47,397 nt of DNA. Origin: an uncultured SAR116 cluster alpha proteobacterium (GTDB taxonomy: Bacteria > Pseudomonadota > Alphaproteobacteria > Puniceispirillales > Marisalimonadaceae). Of the stretch, positions 25,095 through 33,940 are shown piece after piece. Each line of letters opens with the position of its first letter. Position 1 is the stretch's first letter. Under the pieces are notes generated by a model that made no database searches, was not told where the DNA came from, and saw only the letters and a list, made by a program, of their open reading frames with translations. The position numbers and the translations under genes were made by a program. The DNA is taken from positions 65,747-113,143 of the forward strand of contig CACIWG010000001.1 in assembly GCA_902590245.1 (NCBI GenBank), read 5' to 3'.

Positions 25095-26192
25095 ATGGAA
25101 GTTGGATTTTTTACAATGCCTATTCATCCTTTAGATAAGGATTATAGGAAGACTTTAGCTGAAGATAGAGAAGCATTTTTATTAGCAGATGAAATAGGTT
25201 TTTCAGAAGCATATTGTGGAGAACATTATACAGACGCAGCTGAAAACATTACATCTAGCACAGTATTCATTGCATCATTAGCAGCTGCCACAAAGAATAT
25301 AAGATTAGGAACCGGTACAGTAAATTTACCAAACTCCCACCCAGCAGCTGTAGCTGGCCAAATTGCCATGTTAGATCATATGCTAGACGGTCGTCTTAAT
25401 TTTGGTATCAGTCCAGGAGGTTTGGCTTCAGATGCAGAGGTCTTTGGAAATTTAGAAAAAAACCGGAACGAAATGTTTGTTGAATGCATTGATATGGTTT
25501 TAGAAATATGGAAACGAGATGCACCATATTCTATAAAAGGAAAATACTGGGAAGTTACAACAGAAAAAACTCAAATGACTGATATAGGTCAAGGCATAAT
25601 GCCTAAACCACTTCAAAAACCATATCCTCCTATAATTTGTACCGTTGTTGCACCTTATTCAAAAGGTATAACAGCTGCTGCCGCAAGAGGATGGAAACCA
25701 ATATCAGCTAATTTTTTATTGCCTAAATGGGTTAAAACTCACTGGCCAGGTTATGTTGAGGGATGTAAACAAGTTAACACAGAAGCCAATCCAATGGATT
25801 GGAGAATTGCTAAGTCTATATTTGTATGTGAAGATAGAAAAAAAGCAGAAGAATATGCACTTGGCAATGGTAGTCCATATGTATTTTACTACAGTCAACT
25901 CTTAACAAAAATGTTGAAGCATGGCCGTGCAAATTTATTTAAAGAAGATCAAAATATGTCTGATGACGCTCTTAAATTAGAAGATATATGCAAAAAACTA
26001 ATTTTATTTGGAACTCCAGATGAGGTTGCTGACAAGATTTTAGCCTTCAGAGAAGAAGTAGGTGAGTTTGGTACACTTTTATATGCTGGACATGATTGGA
26101 AAGATGTAAATTTAGCAAAAAATTCTATGAAGCTGATGACAGAAAAAGTTATGCCTCAGATTAATAGCAACATTAATATAGCTGCAGAGTAG
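25095..26192 (+). CDS. LLM-class flavin-dependent monooxygenase (luciferase-like)
   Basis: A 365-residue TIM-barrel monooxygenase that would use reduced FMN from a separate reductase. Family signs are EVGFFTMPIHPL at the N-terminus, SEAYCGEHYTD (about 36-46), TKNIRLGTGTVNLPNSHP (about 71-88), and the segment DGRLNFGISPGG (about 99-110). A GAGTT-type ribosome-binding site (AGGAG, 6 bases from the ATG) is present. It is the first gene of a five-gene plus-strand operon. The flavin reductase at 17640-18098 is a plausible partner. Possible reactions are ring hydroxylation or Baeyer-Villiger-type cleavage; the substrate is unknown. Confidence 0.92.
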   Translation: MEVGFFTMPIHPLDKDYRKTLAEDREAFLLADEIGFSEAYCGEHYTDAAENITSSTVFIASLAAATKNIRLGTGTVNLPNSHPAAVAGQIAMLDHMLDGRLNFGISPGGLASDAEVFGNLEKNRNEMFVECIDMVLEIWKRDAPYSIKGKYWEVTTEKTQMTDIGQGIMPKPLQKPYPPIICTVVAPYSKGITAAAARGWKPISANFLLPKWVKTHWPGYVEGCKQVNTEANPMDWRIAKSIFVCEDRKKAEEYALGNGSPYVFYYSQLLTKMLKHGRANLFKEDQNMSDDALKLEDICKKLILFGTPDEVADKILAFREEVGEFGTLLYAGHDWKDVNLAKNSMKLMTEKVMPQINSNINIAAE

Positions 26193-26200
26193 GAACTCTT

Positions 26201-26995
26201 ATGAGTAAATTGGATTTAGGAAATAATGAGTTTATAAATTATGAATTCCATGAAAATCCGAGGGGAAATACAATTGTTTTTTCAAACTCTTTAGGCTCAG
26301 ATTTATCAATGTGGGATCCTCAAGTTGAATACTTTAAAGATAATTATCAAATAATTTGTTATGATAAAAGAGGTCATGGCAAAAGCTCTCCAATCCAAGG
26401 CCCTTATACATTCGATATGCTTGAAAATGATGTAATTTCAATAATGGATGCAATTGGTATAGATAAAGCTCATTTTGTAGGTTTATCGATGGGAGGAATG
26501 ACATCATTAGGATTGGCACTAAAACATTCTAATAGATTTGATAAACTTGTGTGTTGTGCAGCAAGAGCTGACATGCCACCCCCAGCAATTGAGGCGTGGG
26601 ATCAAAGAATGGCAGTAGTTGAAGACAAAGGCACACAAGGTGTCGTTCAAGGTTCCCTAGAGAGGTGGTTTAGTGACAATTTTAGAAATGATATTGCAAA
26701 TAATCATATTTTAGAAAAAGCTGAAGAGATGATTAAATCAACCTCCACTAATGGATATATTGGGAGTTGCAATGCGATTAAAGGTCTTGATTATTTAAGA
26801 GAATTAGGAAAAATTAAAAAAGACTTTCTTTATATTTCAGGTGAAAACGACGTTGGTGCACCAGCTTTAGCTATGGAAGAAATGCATCATTTAACCGTTA
26901 ATAGTAAATATGTTTGCATTCCAGGAGTTGCGCATGTATTTAATCTTGAAAAACCTAATGAAACCAATAAAATTTTAAGTGATTTTTTAAACTAG
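26201..26995 (+). CDS. Alpha/beta hydrolase, 3-oxoadipate enol-lactonase-like
   Basis: A 264-residue alpha/beta hydrolase with nucleophile Ser96 in GLSMGG, oxyanion region SNSLGSDLSMWDPQ (about 28-41), YDKRGHGKSS (about 54-63), and the C-terminal His in GVAHVFNLEKP. The SNSLG/DxRGHG layout is that of PcaD (enol-lactonase) and of related amidases and deformylases such as NicD. It is 8 bases after the monooxygenase gene. It probably hydrolyses a lactone, ester or amide formed by the oxygenases. Confidence 0.9.
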   Translation: MSKLDLGNNEFINYEFHENPRGNTIVFSNSLGSDLSMWDPQVEYFKDNYQIICYDKRGHGKSSPIQGPYTFDMLENDVISIMDAIGIDKAHFVGLSMGGMTSLGLALKHSNRFDKLVCCAARADMPPPAIEAWDQRMAVVEDKGTQGVVQGSLERWFSDNFRNDIANNHILEKAEEMIKSTSTNGYIGSCNAIKGLDYLRELGKIKKDFLYISGENDVGAPALAMEEMHHLTVNSKYVCIPGVAHVFNLEKPNETNKILSDFLN

Positions 26996-27052
26996 TTTAT
27001 AAGTTTGATTTTAAATTAAAAATTAAATAAGCTTAAGTTTTAGGAGTATGAA

Positions 27053-27469
27053 ATGTCTTTAAAAACATTTGAACATGTACTTATATTAGCTGATGACCTA
27101 AAAAAAACTAAAGAATTTTATGTTGATTTATTAGGTTTGAAAGATGGATATAGACCAGATTTCCCCTTCCCAGGCCACTGGTTATATTTAAATGAAGACG
27201 ACAAAGCTGCTTGTATTCACTTGGCGATGAGAAAGCAAGGAGATGGTCAAGATTACTACATTGGGAAAAAAAATAATGTTAAATCGGGATCTGGTGCTAT
27301 AGATCATGTTGCCTTTAATTGTGAGGATATAGATAGTATGAAAGAAATGTTTGATAATAAATCTATCGAATACACTCACAGAAAAGTTCCTGGTTTTCCA
27401 CTAGAACAACTATTCGTTGATGATCCAGATGGTGTAAAAGTAGAATTAAATTTTCCAACAAAAGGTTAA
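27053..27469 (+). CDS. VOC-family (glyoxalase/extradiol dioxygenase fold) protein
   Basis: A 138-residue protein with paired beta-alpha-beta-beta-beta modules. The first metal ligand is probably His in FEHVLILADDL (about 6-16), a second His in DHVAFNCEDID (about 84-94), and the Glu in DPDGVKVELNF near the C-terminus. These are the classic glyoxalase ligand positions. Members are lyases, isomerases, dioxygenases or epimerases. Its place between a lactonase-like hydrolase and a cyclase-family hydrolase suggests that it acts on a ring-derived intermediate. Confidence 0.9.
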   Translation: MSLKTFEHVLILADDLKKTKEFYVDLLGLKDGYRPDFPFPGHWLYLNEDDKAACIHLAMRKQGDGQDYYIGKKNNVKSGSGAIDHVAFNCEDIDSMKEMFDNKSIEYTHRKVPGFPLEQLFVDDPDGVKVELNFPTKG

Positions 27470-27482
27470 ATAGGAGTTTATC

Positions 27483-28451
27483 ATGCCGAGAAAATATGAT
27501 GAAAAAATGTTTGATATAAAACATCTTAGAGAAACTGCAGAAAAACTAAAAAACTGGGGAAGATGGGGCCCAGATGATGAAAAAGGTACATTGAATTTTA
27601 TAACTCCTGAAATAGTTGTTGACGCTAGCAAACTCATTAAAAAAGGGAAAAGATTTAGCTTAGGTTTAAATTTTGATAGACATGGACCACAAAAAGGCTC
27701 TTGGGGTAATAGGTTTAATCCAATTCATTTAATGCTAGCTACTGGAACAGACTCTATAGCTGGAAGGTTTGATGATTTTGGACTTCAATATGCAGATGAT
27801 ATGATATCATTACCATTACAGTGCGCTACTCAATGGGATGCTTTAGGTCATATTTTTTATGATAACAAAATGTGGAATGGTTATTCTGCGGCACTTGTCG
27901 ACAGCGACGGTGCTCAAAAAAATGGAATCGAAAAAGTACGCGCTGAAATGGCTGGTAGAGGAGTGTTGCTTGATGTTGCTCGTTGGGCAGGGGTTGATTA
28001 TTTTGAAGATGGTGTAGCAATTACCAATGATGATTTAAATGAATGTGCAAAATCTCAAAATGTTGAAATTAAACGTGGAGATTTTGTTATTGTAAGAACT
28101 GGTCAAATGGAACAAAGACTAGATGATGGAGAATGGGGTGGTTATGCTGGAGGAGATGCACCAGGTTTAGCTTTTGAAACTGCCCAATGGATTTATGATA
28201 ACGAAATTGCCGCCATATGTACTGATACATGGGGTTGTGAAGTAAGACCAAACGAAACTAAAGATGCTCAACAACCTTGGCATTGGGTTGTAATACCGAT
28301 GATTGGTATAACAATGGGAGAAATTTTTTACTTAAGAGATCTGGCAAAGGATTGCGAAGAAGATAAAATTTATGATTTTTTCTTTTGTGCACCACCCTTA
28401 CCTATAACTAAAGCAGTAGGCTCACCAATTAATCCTATGGCAATAAAATAG
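27483..28451 (+). CDS. Cyclase-family (PF04199) hydrolase, long variant
   Basis: A 322-residue member of the same superfamily as the gene at 22445-23218. It belongs to the longer subgroup in which the metal motif becomes Q117-W-D119-A-L-G-H123. Other conserved parts are KNWGRWGPDDEKGTLNFI at the N-terminus and AAICTDTWGCEVRPNE near residue 245, which holds the catalytic-region acid. It starts 13 bases after the VOC gene and its stop is directly followed by the FAD monooxygenase start. Hydrolysis of a cyclic amide or lactone is likely, with an unknown substrate. Confidence 0.9.
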   Translation: MPRKYDEKMFDIKHLRETAEKLKNWGRWGPDDEKGTLNFITPEIVVDASKLIKKGKRFSLGLNFDRHGPQKGSWGNRFNPIHLMLATGTDSIAGRFDDFGLQYADDMISLPLQCATQWDALGHIFYDNKMWNGYSAALVDSDGAQKNGIEKVRAEMAGRGVLLDVARWAGVDYFEDGVAITNDDLNECAKSQNVEIKRGDFVIVRTGQMEQRLDDGEWGGYAGGDAPGLAFETAQWIYDNEIAAICTDTWGCEVRPNETKDAQQPWHWVVIPMIGITMGEIFYLRDLAKDCEEDKIYDFFFCAPPLPITKAVGSPINPMAIK

Positions 28452-29669
28452 ATGAAAAAAGCTGCCATCATTGGTGGCTCAATGTCGGGTCTTTTTGCAG
28501 CCAATTTTCTTAAAAAGATAAACTGGGATTATTCAATACATGAAATGGTTCCGGAACCTTTGTCAGGAAGAGGTGCTGGCATTGCCACATATGATGAGTT
28601 AGCAAAATTAGTTAAGTTAACCACAGGTTACAATAAATCACTCGGAACAATCTGTAATGAAAGGATTGTTTTAAATAAACAAAACGAAGTAATATCAAAA
28701 ATAAAATACCCTCAAGTCTTTACTAGTTGGCAATATTTATATGATGTTTTGCAGTCAAATATAGATAAAAAAAAATATTTTCTTGGAGATGAATGTATTG
28801 AAATTCTTAAAAAAGAAAAAATTAATACTTTAATTTTTAAAAGCGGTAAAGAAATTCAAGCTGATTTAATTATTATTGCTAATGGAATAAGATCCAATTT
28901 AAAAAAAATTGTAGATGAAAATAAACCAGAATTTGCAGGATATGTTGGTTGGAGAGGACTTGTCAATGAGGCCGATTTGTCAGAAAAAACATTTGACTTA
29001 ATTTCAGATTATTTTTGTTTCGTCCTTCCAAAAAACCAACAATTTTTAACTTATCCAGTTGCCGGGATTGGTAATAAAGGTTTAGAAAAAGGTAAAAGAA
29101 GAATTAATTGGTTGTGGTACAAACCAGTAACCATTAAAGAATATAATGATATATTAACTGGAAAATCTAAAAAAAAGTATGAGCACGGTATACCACCCCA
29201 TGAAATAAAAGATGAGTTAATTAAAAATCTTAAAGAAGAAGGTCAAACAAAATTACCTAGTTCAATAAATGAATTAATAAATAAAACAGATCAAATACTT
29301 GTGCAGCCAATATATGATTTAAAATGTAAAAAAATGGTCAATGAAAATATAATTATTATTGGGGATTGTGCTTTCACAGCCCGACCACATGCCGGAATGG
29401 GCGTTACAAAAGCGGGTTTTGATTGTTATGATTTAATGAAATGTTTAGATAATATCGAATTAGAAAATTTAAATCATGCTCTAATATCATGGGAACAAAA
29501 AAGAATGAAAGAGGGTATATTTCTAGTAGAAAGAAGTAGAGAAATGGGTTTTTACATTAAAAAAGATGAGACAATCATAATGCCAAAAAATGAAATAGTT
29601 TTAGATGAAACCGCTGTAAGCATTAAAAATATAAAGAATTATCCAAATAAAAGCAGTTTATTTAACTAA
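28452..29669 (+). CDS. FAD-dependent monooxygenase, 2,6-dihydroxypyridine 3-monooxygenase-like
   Basis: A 405-residue class A flavoprotein monooxygenase. It has the FAD-binding GGSMSGLFAAN (8-18), the subgroup run SGRGAGIATYDEL (about 38-50), GYVGWRGLVNE (about 163-173), the GD motif GDCAFTARPHAGMGVTKAG (about 311-329), and no transmembrane tail. The GGSxSG start, the GYVxWRG element and the ARPH...G.TKA element recall 2,6-dihydroxypyridine 3-monooxygenase and its relatives. That similarity is from memory. It is the last gene of the operon, starting immediately after the cyclase stop. Ring hydroxylation of a hydroxylated heteroaromatic is the favoured role. Confidence 0.85.
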   Translation: MKKAAIIGGSMSGLFAANFLKKINWDYSIHEMVPEPLSGRGAGIATYDELAKLVKLTTGYNKSLGTICNERIVLNKQNEVISKIKYPQVFTSWQYLYDVLQSNIDKKKYFLGDECIEILKKEKINTLIFKSGKEIQADLIIIANGIRSNLKKIVDENKPEFAGYVGWRGLVNEADLSEKTFDLISDYFCFVLPKNQQFLTYPVAGIGNKGLEKGKRRINWLWYKPVTIKEYNDILTGKSKKKYEHGIPPHEIKDELIKNLKEEGQTKLPSSINELINKTDQILVQPIYDLKCKKMVNENIIIIGDCAFTARPHAGMGVTKAGFDCYDLMKCLDNIELENLNHALISWEQKRMKEGIFLVERSREMGFYIKKDETIIMPKNEIVLDETAVSIKNIKNYPNKSSLFN

Positions 29670-29690
29670 ACTTATAACATATTGAAATAA

Positions 29691-32078
29691 TTATATTTTT
29701 CCCAATGCCTTTAAAACTTTTTCTGGAGTGATTGGTTGAGATGTCACCTCTGTATTTAAAGGAATTAATGCGTCATTAATAGCATTCATTATAGCTCCTG
29801 GAGCACCACCTGTTCCAGCTTCACCAGCCCCTTTTGCACCAAGAATACTTCTACCAGAATTTGTTGTCACATGATCTACAATAATGTCTGGCATTTCATA
29901 AGCCATTGGCACAAGGTAATCTGCCATATTTCCATTCGTTAAATTGCCCATTTCATCATAAATACACTCCTCATAAAGAGCACCACCAATACCTTGAACG
30001 ACACCGCCCCTAATTTGTTCTTCAACTAATTTAGGATTGATTTGTGTTCCACAATCTTCAACGGCCCAGAACTTTTCAATCTTTGTTAATCCGGTATCAA
30101 CATCAACATCAACTAAACACCCCATTGCACTATTTGTAAAAACAAATGGTATTCCTTCAATAGAAAATGATGCCGTCGCTATCAGTTCAGCATTAGTCCC
30201 AGGTGGCAATTCATGACCTCTGTAGTACACAATTTGTGCTAAATCTTTTAGTGATATACCCTCACCACCATCTTTTCTGATAACTTGATCATTTTGAACA
30301 TCAAGATTATTAACTTCACTTTGCATAATTACTGAGGCAATATTCAAAATATTTTCTTTTAACTTTCTTGAAGCTTTTAAAACAGCTTCACCACCTATTC
30401 CAGCACCTCGAGAAGCCCATGTTCCACCACCATACGGAGTAGCATCAGTATCTCCATGCGTAACCCTTACTGTATCTATCTTTACACCAAGTTGGTCTGC
30501 GGCTATCTGTTGCATTACTGCTTCTGTGCCTTGCCCCTGTTCAGTTATAGAAGTTGATATATGAACAGCTCCAGATCCCTCTAGTCTAATTGATGCTCCA
30601 TCCTGAGATGAGATTGGTGCCCCACCTACACCATAAAATGCAGGACTAGGATTTGTTACTTCAACCATATTAATTATTGAAAAACCTTTATATTTTCCTT
30701 TTGCCAGAGATTCTTTTTTATATTTCTCTAATTCAGAAATATTCATCATTTTTTTAAGTTTTTCAATACATGCCTCATGTGATAAATCTTCTAAAGGTAC
30801 TCCTGACGGAGTTTTTGTTGGGTAAGAGTTATCAGGAATTAAATTTATCTTTCTAAATTTGTAACGATCCATACCTAGTGCATTTGCAGCTTTATCGACT
30901 AATGCTTCAGTTATAGCAACTGCGATAGGATGACCTACCGCTCTATATTGGCACATTGGTGTTTTGTTTTGAAATACTACTGTACCTTTTGCCTTATAAT
31001 TTGGAACAACATAAGAAGCTGCAGAAAGATTTAAAACTTGATTTGTTTCAATAGCTGATGTTCTTGGGTAAACACTAAAAGGACCAATTCCAGATAAATC
31101 ATCTATTTCAAACCCAAGTATTTTACCTTTATCATCAACTCCTATTTTACCTGAAATCTTGTGGCATCTTGAATGGATATCAGTTGAATAGCTTTCTAGT
31201 CTATCAGCTACAAATTTTACAGGTCTTTTTAAGAGTTTAGAAACTGCAACCGTAACCATTTCATCTGGATAAACATGGACCTTTATACCAAATGAACCTC
31301 CTACGTCACAACTAATGATCCGTACTAATCCTTCGGTTATATTTAAATGCTTTGCTATTATAGACTGCATCATATGAGGTGCTTGACCATTATGATAAAC
31401 AGTCATTCTTTCTTCCGAAGAGTCCCAATCTGCTACAATTGCTCTTGTTTCTAATGTAACCCCTGTATGTCTTGCAAAATCAAGTGTAACTTCCTCTACA
31501 ATATGAGATTGTTTAAATGCTTCACTAACATCACCTTGATTTACAGTTCTAGTCCAAAAAAGATTGTTTCCTAAATCATCATGGATAACTTTTGTTGATT
31601 TATCCATTGCAGTTTCCATATCCAATTGAGCATCAAGGTCTTCATAATCTATCTCAACTAGTTCTGACGCATCTTCTGCCACTGCTCTTTTGTTAGCAAC
31701 TACTACAGCAACAGGTTCACCCTGCCATCTCACAACATCTTTTGCGAGAGGGTATTGAGTTGGAGAACGCATTTCACCTAAATGACCAAGTACTCCTTGC
31801 CAAGGAGAACAAACTTTTTCAATATCATCAATTGTAAAAACATCTAAAACACCAGGAATGTTTTTAGCATTCTCTGTGTTAATAGATTTTATTTTTGCAT
31901 GTGCAAGTGGTGATCTAACATAACTTAAATGAACCATTCTAGGTAAAAGTATATCATCTACGTATTTACCTTTACCTTCTAAAAGTTTTTTAGCTCTTTC
32001 TCTTGGTACACTTCGTCCAATATAAGAATTAGGTCTATCTGCTGAACCTAACTTAGGATTTTGATTTAAATCATCCAT
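29691..32078 (-). CDS. Molybdopterin-binding large subunit of a CoxMSL-type hydroxylase (CoxL family)
   Basis: A 795-residue large subunit in the standard (unpermuted) order. The hammerhead comes first (GKGKYVDDILLPRMVHLSYVR, about 35-55), then the cofactor domains. FxxDxGGSFGIKVHVYPDE gives the Gln/Gly-rich cofactor contact region, and GAKGAGEAGTGG near residue 757 supplies the catalytic Glu. The active-site loop that reads AYxCSFR in true CO dehydrogenase and AYRGAGR in common form II enzymes is here QYRAVGHP. This is therefore not a form I CO dehydrogenase, and the substrate is unknown. It follows the small-subunit gene by 1 base. Confidence 0.9.
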   Translation of the reverse strand: MDDLNQNPKLGSADRPNSYIGRSVPRERAKKLLEGKGKYVDDILLPRMVHLSYVRSPLAHAKIKSINTENAKNIPGVLDVFTIDDIEKVCSPWQGVLGHLGEMRSPTQYPLAKDVVRWQGEPVAVVVANKRAVAEDASELVEIDYEDLDAQLDMETAMDKSTKVIHDDLGNNLFWTRTVNQGDVSEAFKQSHIVEEVTLDFARHTGVTLETRAIVADWDSSEERMTVYHNGQAPHMMQSIIAKHLNITEGLVRIISCDVGGSFGIKVHVYPDEMVTVAVSKLLKRPVKFVADRLESYSTDIHSRCHKISGKIGVDDKGKILGFEIDDLSGIGPFSVYPRTSAIETNQVLNLSAASYVVPNYKAKGTVVFQNKTPMCQYRAVGHPIAVAITEALVDKAANALGMDRYKFRKINLIPDNSYPTKTPSGVPLEDLSHEACIEKLKKMMNISELEKYKKESLAKGKYKGFSIINMVEVTNPSPAFYGVGGAPISSQDGASIRLEGSGAVHISTSITEQGQGTEAVMQQIAADQLGVKIDTVRVTHGDTDATPYGGGTWASRGAGIGGEAVLKASRKLKENILNIASVIMQSEVNNLDVQNDQVIRKDGGEGISLKDLAQIVYYRGHELPPGTNAELIATASFSIEGIPFVFTNSAMGCLVDVDVDTGLTKIEKFWAVEDCGTQINPKLVEEQIRGGVVQGIGGALYEECIYDEMGNLTNGNMADYLVPMAYEMPDIIVDHVTTNSGRSILGAKGAGEAGTGGAPGAIMNAINDALIPLNTEVTSQPITPEKVLKALGKI

Positions 32079-32079
32079 T

Positions 32080-32565
32080 TTACATCCCTACATTTATTTT
32101 ATTAAGTGAATCTTCAACTGCATCAACAATTGCTTGATAACCAGTACAACGACAGTAGTTACCTGAAATCATTTCTCTTATCTCTTCACGAGAATGTTTT
32201 CTTTTAGATTTTATGATTTCATAGGTAGTCATTAACATACCTGAACTACAAAAACCACATTGCATGGCATTATTCTTTACAAAACAATCTTTAACAATTT
32301 CCATCTCTGAAGAATTGAGACCTTCAACCGTTGTTATTTTTTTTCCATTTGCTTGAACTGCTAGCATAAGACAAGATCTAACTGTTTCACCATCAACAAG
32401 AACGTTACAAGCTCCACAAGCACCTTGTTCACAACCTAAATGTGTTCCTTTAAATCCAAGATCTCTTAAAAAATCACCTAAATGTTGACGCGTTTCTACT
32501 GTTAAATCATCATAATTTTCATTATTAATAATCATTGATATTGTTGTTTTATTTAAATTAGACAT
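32080..32565 (-). CDS. [2Fe-2S] small subunit of a CoxMSL-type hydroxylase (CoxS family)
   Basis: A 161-residue iron-sulfur subunit. The N-terminal cluster is in GCEQGACGACNVLVDG with RSCLML, and the second cluster is in QCGFCSSGML and YCRCTGYQ. It carries electrons from the molybdenum centre to FAD in the medium subunit. Start and stop codons of neighbours touch: it shares one base with the medium-subunit gene and is 1 base before the large-subunit gene, giving the order M-S-L. Confidence 0.94.
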   Translation of the reverse strand: MSNLNKTTISMIINNENYDDLTVETRQHLGDFLRDLGFKGTHLGCEQGACGACNVLVDGETVRSCLMLAVQANGKKITTVEGLNSSEMEIVKDCFVKNNAMQCGFCSSGMLMTTYEIIKSKRKHSREEIREMISGNYCRCTGYQAIVDAVEDSLNKINVGM

Positions 32566-33404
32566 TAATTCAATTCCTTCATCATTCTTCCAACTAAAAT
32601 TGCTGATAAGTGAGCTTTCATATCTGATGAACTGGAGACATCGGAAGCAAAATCTATATCATTTTTTAATATATCTTTAATGTCAGAATAATTATATTCA
32701 TTCTTTAGAAGATACTCACAAGTTTTTGGGGCTTCATTAGGTCTATCACCAGTTCCAAAAAAAACTAAATTAATCTCTTCATTAATTTTATTATTCTGTT
32801 TAATTGAACCTACAAGGCCAGCCATTGCATAGTCTCCATGACGTCTTGTAACTTCGTCAAAAAATAATTTCATACCATTTTGATTAATTGGATATTTAAC
32901 AGAGGTTAAAATTTCATCTGAATTAATTGCAGTTTCAAACAATCCTTTATAAAACTCTTTTGCTGAAACAGTTCGTTCTCCATTAGGACCTGATAAAATT
33001 ATTTCAGCATTTACCAGAACAGCAAAAGCTGGTAATTCAGCTGCTGGATCTCCATATGCAATACTTCCACCATGAGTGCCTTTATTTCTAATTGCAGGAT
33101 GTGCAACTTGGGCTAAAAGTTTATTGAGTATAGGGAGTTTTTCATTAACTTCTTTATTATTCATAATTTGTGAATGACTACACATTGCTCCCATAATTAA
33201 ATATGAACCCTCAACTTTTATTTTTTTTAATTCATTAATACTTCCAATATCTATAAGAACACTTGGACTAGATAAACGCATGTTTAAAGCAGGTAAAAGT
33301 GACTGGCCACCAGCCAAAATTATAGAGTCATCATCTGATTTTTTTATATTTATAGCGTCAGCTAAATCTTTTGCTTGATAATAAGAAAATGCTGGTGATT
33401 TCAT
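32565..33404 (-). CDS. FAD-binding medium subunit of a CoxMSL-type hydroxylase (CoxM family)
   Basis: A 279-residue flavoprotein subunit. It has AGGQSLLPALNMRLSSP (about 31-47), the first FAD-pyrophosphate contact, and HPAIRNKGTHGGSIAYGDPAAELP (about 102-125), the second, which is diagnostic of CoxM/XdhB-type proteins. The C-terminal CO-dehydrogenase flavoprotein domain is present. It is the first gene of the three-gene unit, divergent from osmC. The rotated motif TIRNxGTxGGN of many homologues is AIRNKGTHGGS here, a small variation. Confidence 0.94.
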   Translation of the reverse strand: MKSPAFSYYQAKDLADAINIKKSDDDSIILAGGQSLLPALNMRLSSPSVLIDIGSINELKKIKVEGSYLIMGAMCSHSQIMNNKEVNEKLPILNKLLAQVAHPAIRNKGTHGGSIAYGDPAAELPAFAVLVNAEIILSGPNGERTVSAKEFYKGLFETAINSDEILTSVKYPINQNGMKLFFDEVTRRHGDYAMAGLVGSIKQNNKINEEINLVFFGTGDRPNEAPKTCEYLLKNEYNYSDIKDILKNDIDFASDVSSSSDMKAHLSAILVGRMMKELN

Positions 33405-33487
33405 TAAAAACCTCTAATTTATATAATTAATTATAGACATTATTGTTTAAGTATTTCAAATAAAATTTAAAGTAATGAGGCAGTTAA

Positions 33488-33937
33488 ATGAACAACGTCA
33501 ATTTAGTTAAAATGAAAGTAGAAGGATCTTCAAAGAGCCATTCTAGAGCTGACATTATTTCAAGAGATGTAGAAAGTGTAATTGATGAACCAGAAGCCAG
33601 AGGTGGAACTAATTTAGGATTAACACCTACTGAAACATTATTAGCCTCATTAATTGGTTGCTCAAATGTTATAACTCATAGGATCGCAGAAAAACAAGGT
33701 TTTAAAATTGAAACCCTTGAAATAACTGCAGATGCCAAATTTGATAAAAGTGGAGCAAGCATAATTAAAGAGATTGAGGTTCCTTTTCCGGAAGTTATAT
33801 TAAATATAAATATCAAATGTAATGCTAACGAAAATCAATTTAATAATATTAAAGAACAATTAAAAATGTATTGTCCTATTTCAAAAGTAATTACAAATTC
33901 AGGAACGATAATTATAGAAAATTGGAACAAAGTCTAA
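33488..33937 (+). CDS. OsmC/Ohr-family protein
   Basis: A 149-residue OsmC-type protein with the two redox cysteines at positions Cys58 (LIGCSNVITHRIA) and Cys129 (MYCPISKVI). This is the expected arrangement for thiol-dependent peroxidase activity. The N-terminal ARGGTNLGLTPTETLLASL run is typical of the YhfA/OsmC subgroup. A GAGG element lies 8 bases before the ATG. It is divergent from coxM-like and followed 3 bases later by the deacetylase gene. It may protect against organic peroxides or act as a small hydroperoxide sink. Confidence 0.9.
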   Translation: MNNVNLVKMKVEGSSKSHSRADIISRDVESVIDEPEARGGTNLGLTPTETLLASLIGCSNVITHRIAEKQGFKIETLEITADAKFDKSGASIIKEIEVPFPEVILNINIKCNANENQFNNIKEQLKMYCPISKVITNSGTIIIENWNKV

Positions 33938-33940
33938 CTT

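Noticed and set aside
29691-33404. Aerobic carbon monoxide dehydrogenase (form I CoxMSL)
   Set aside because: The active-site loop is QYRAVGHP and lacks the Cys of AYxCSFR. No coxD/E/F/G maturation genes follow in the window.
33422-33435. 14-bp palindrome TATAATTAATTATA upstream of the CoxM-like gene
   Set aside because: It is made only of A and T in an AT-rich intergenic region and resembles promoter -10 sequence, so chance is a sufficient explanation.
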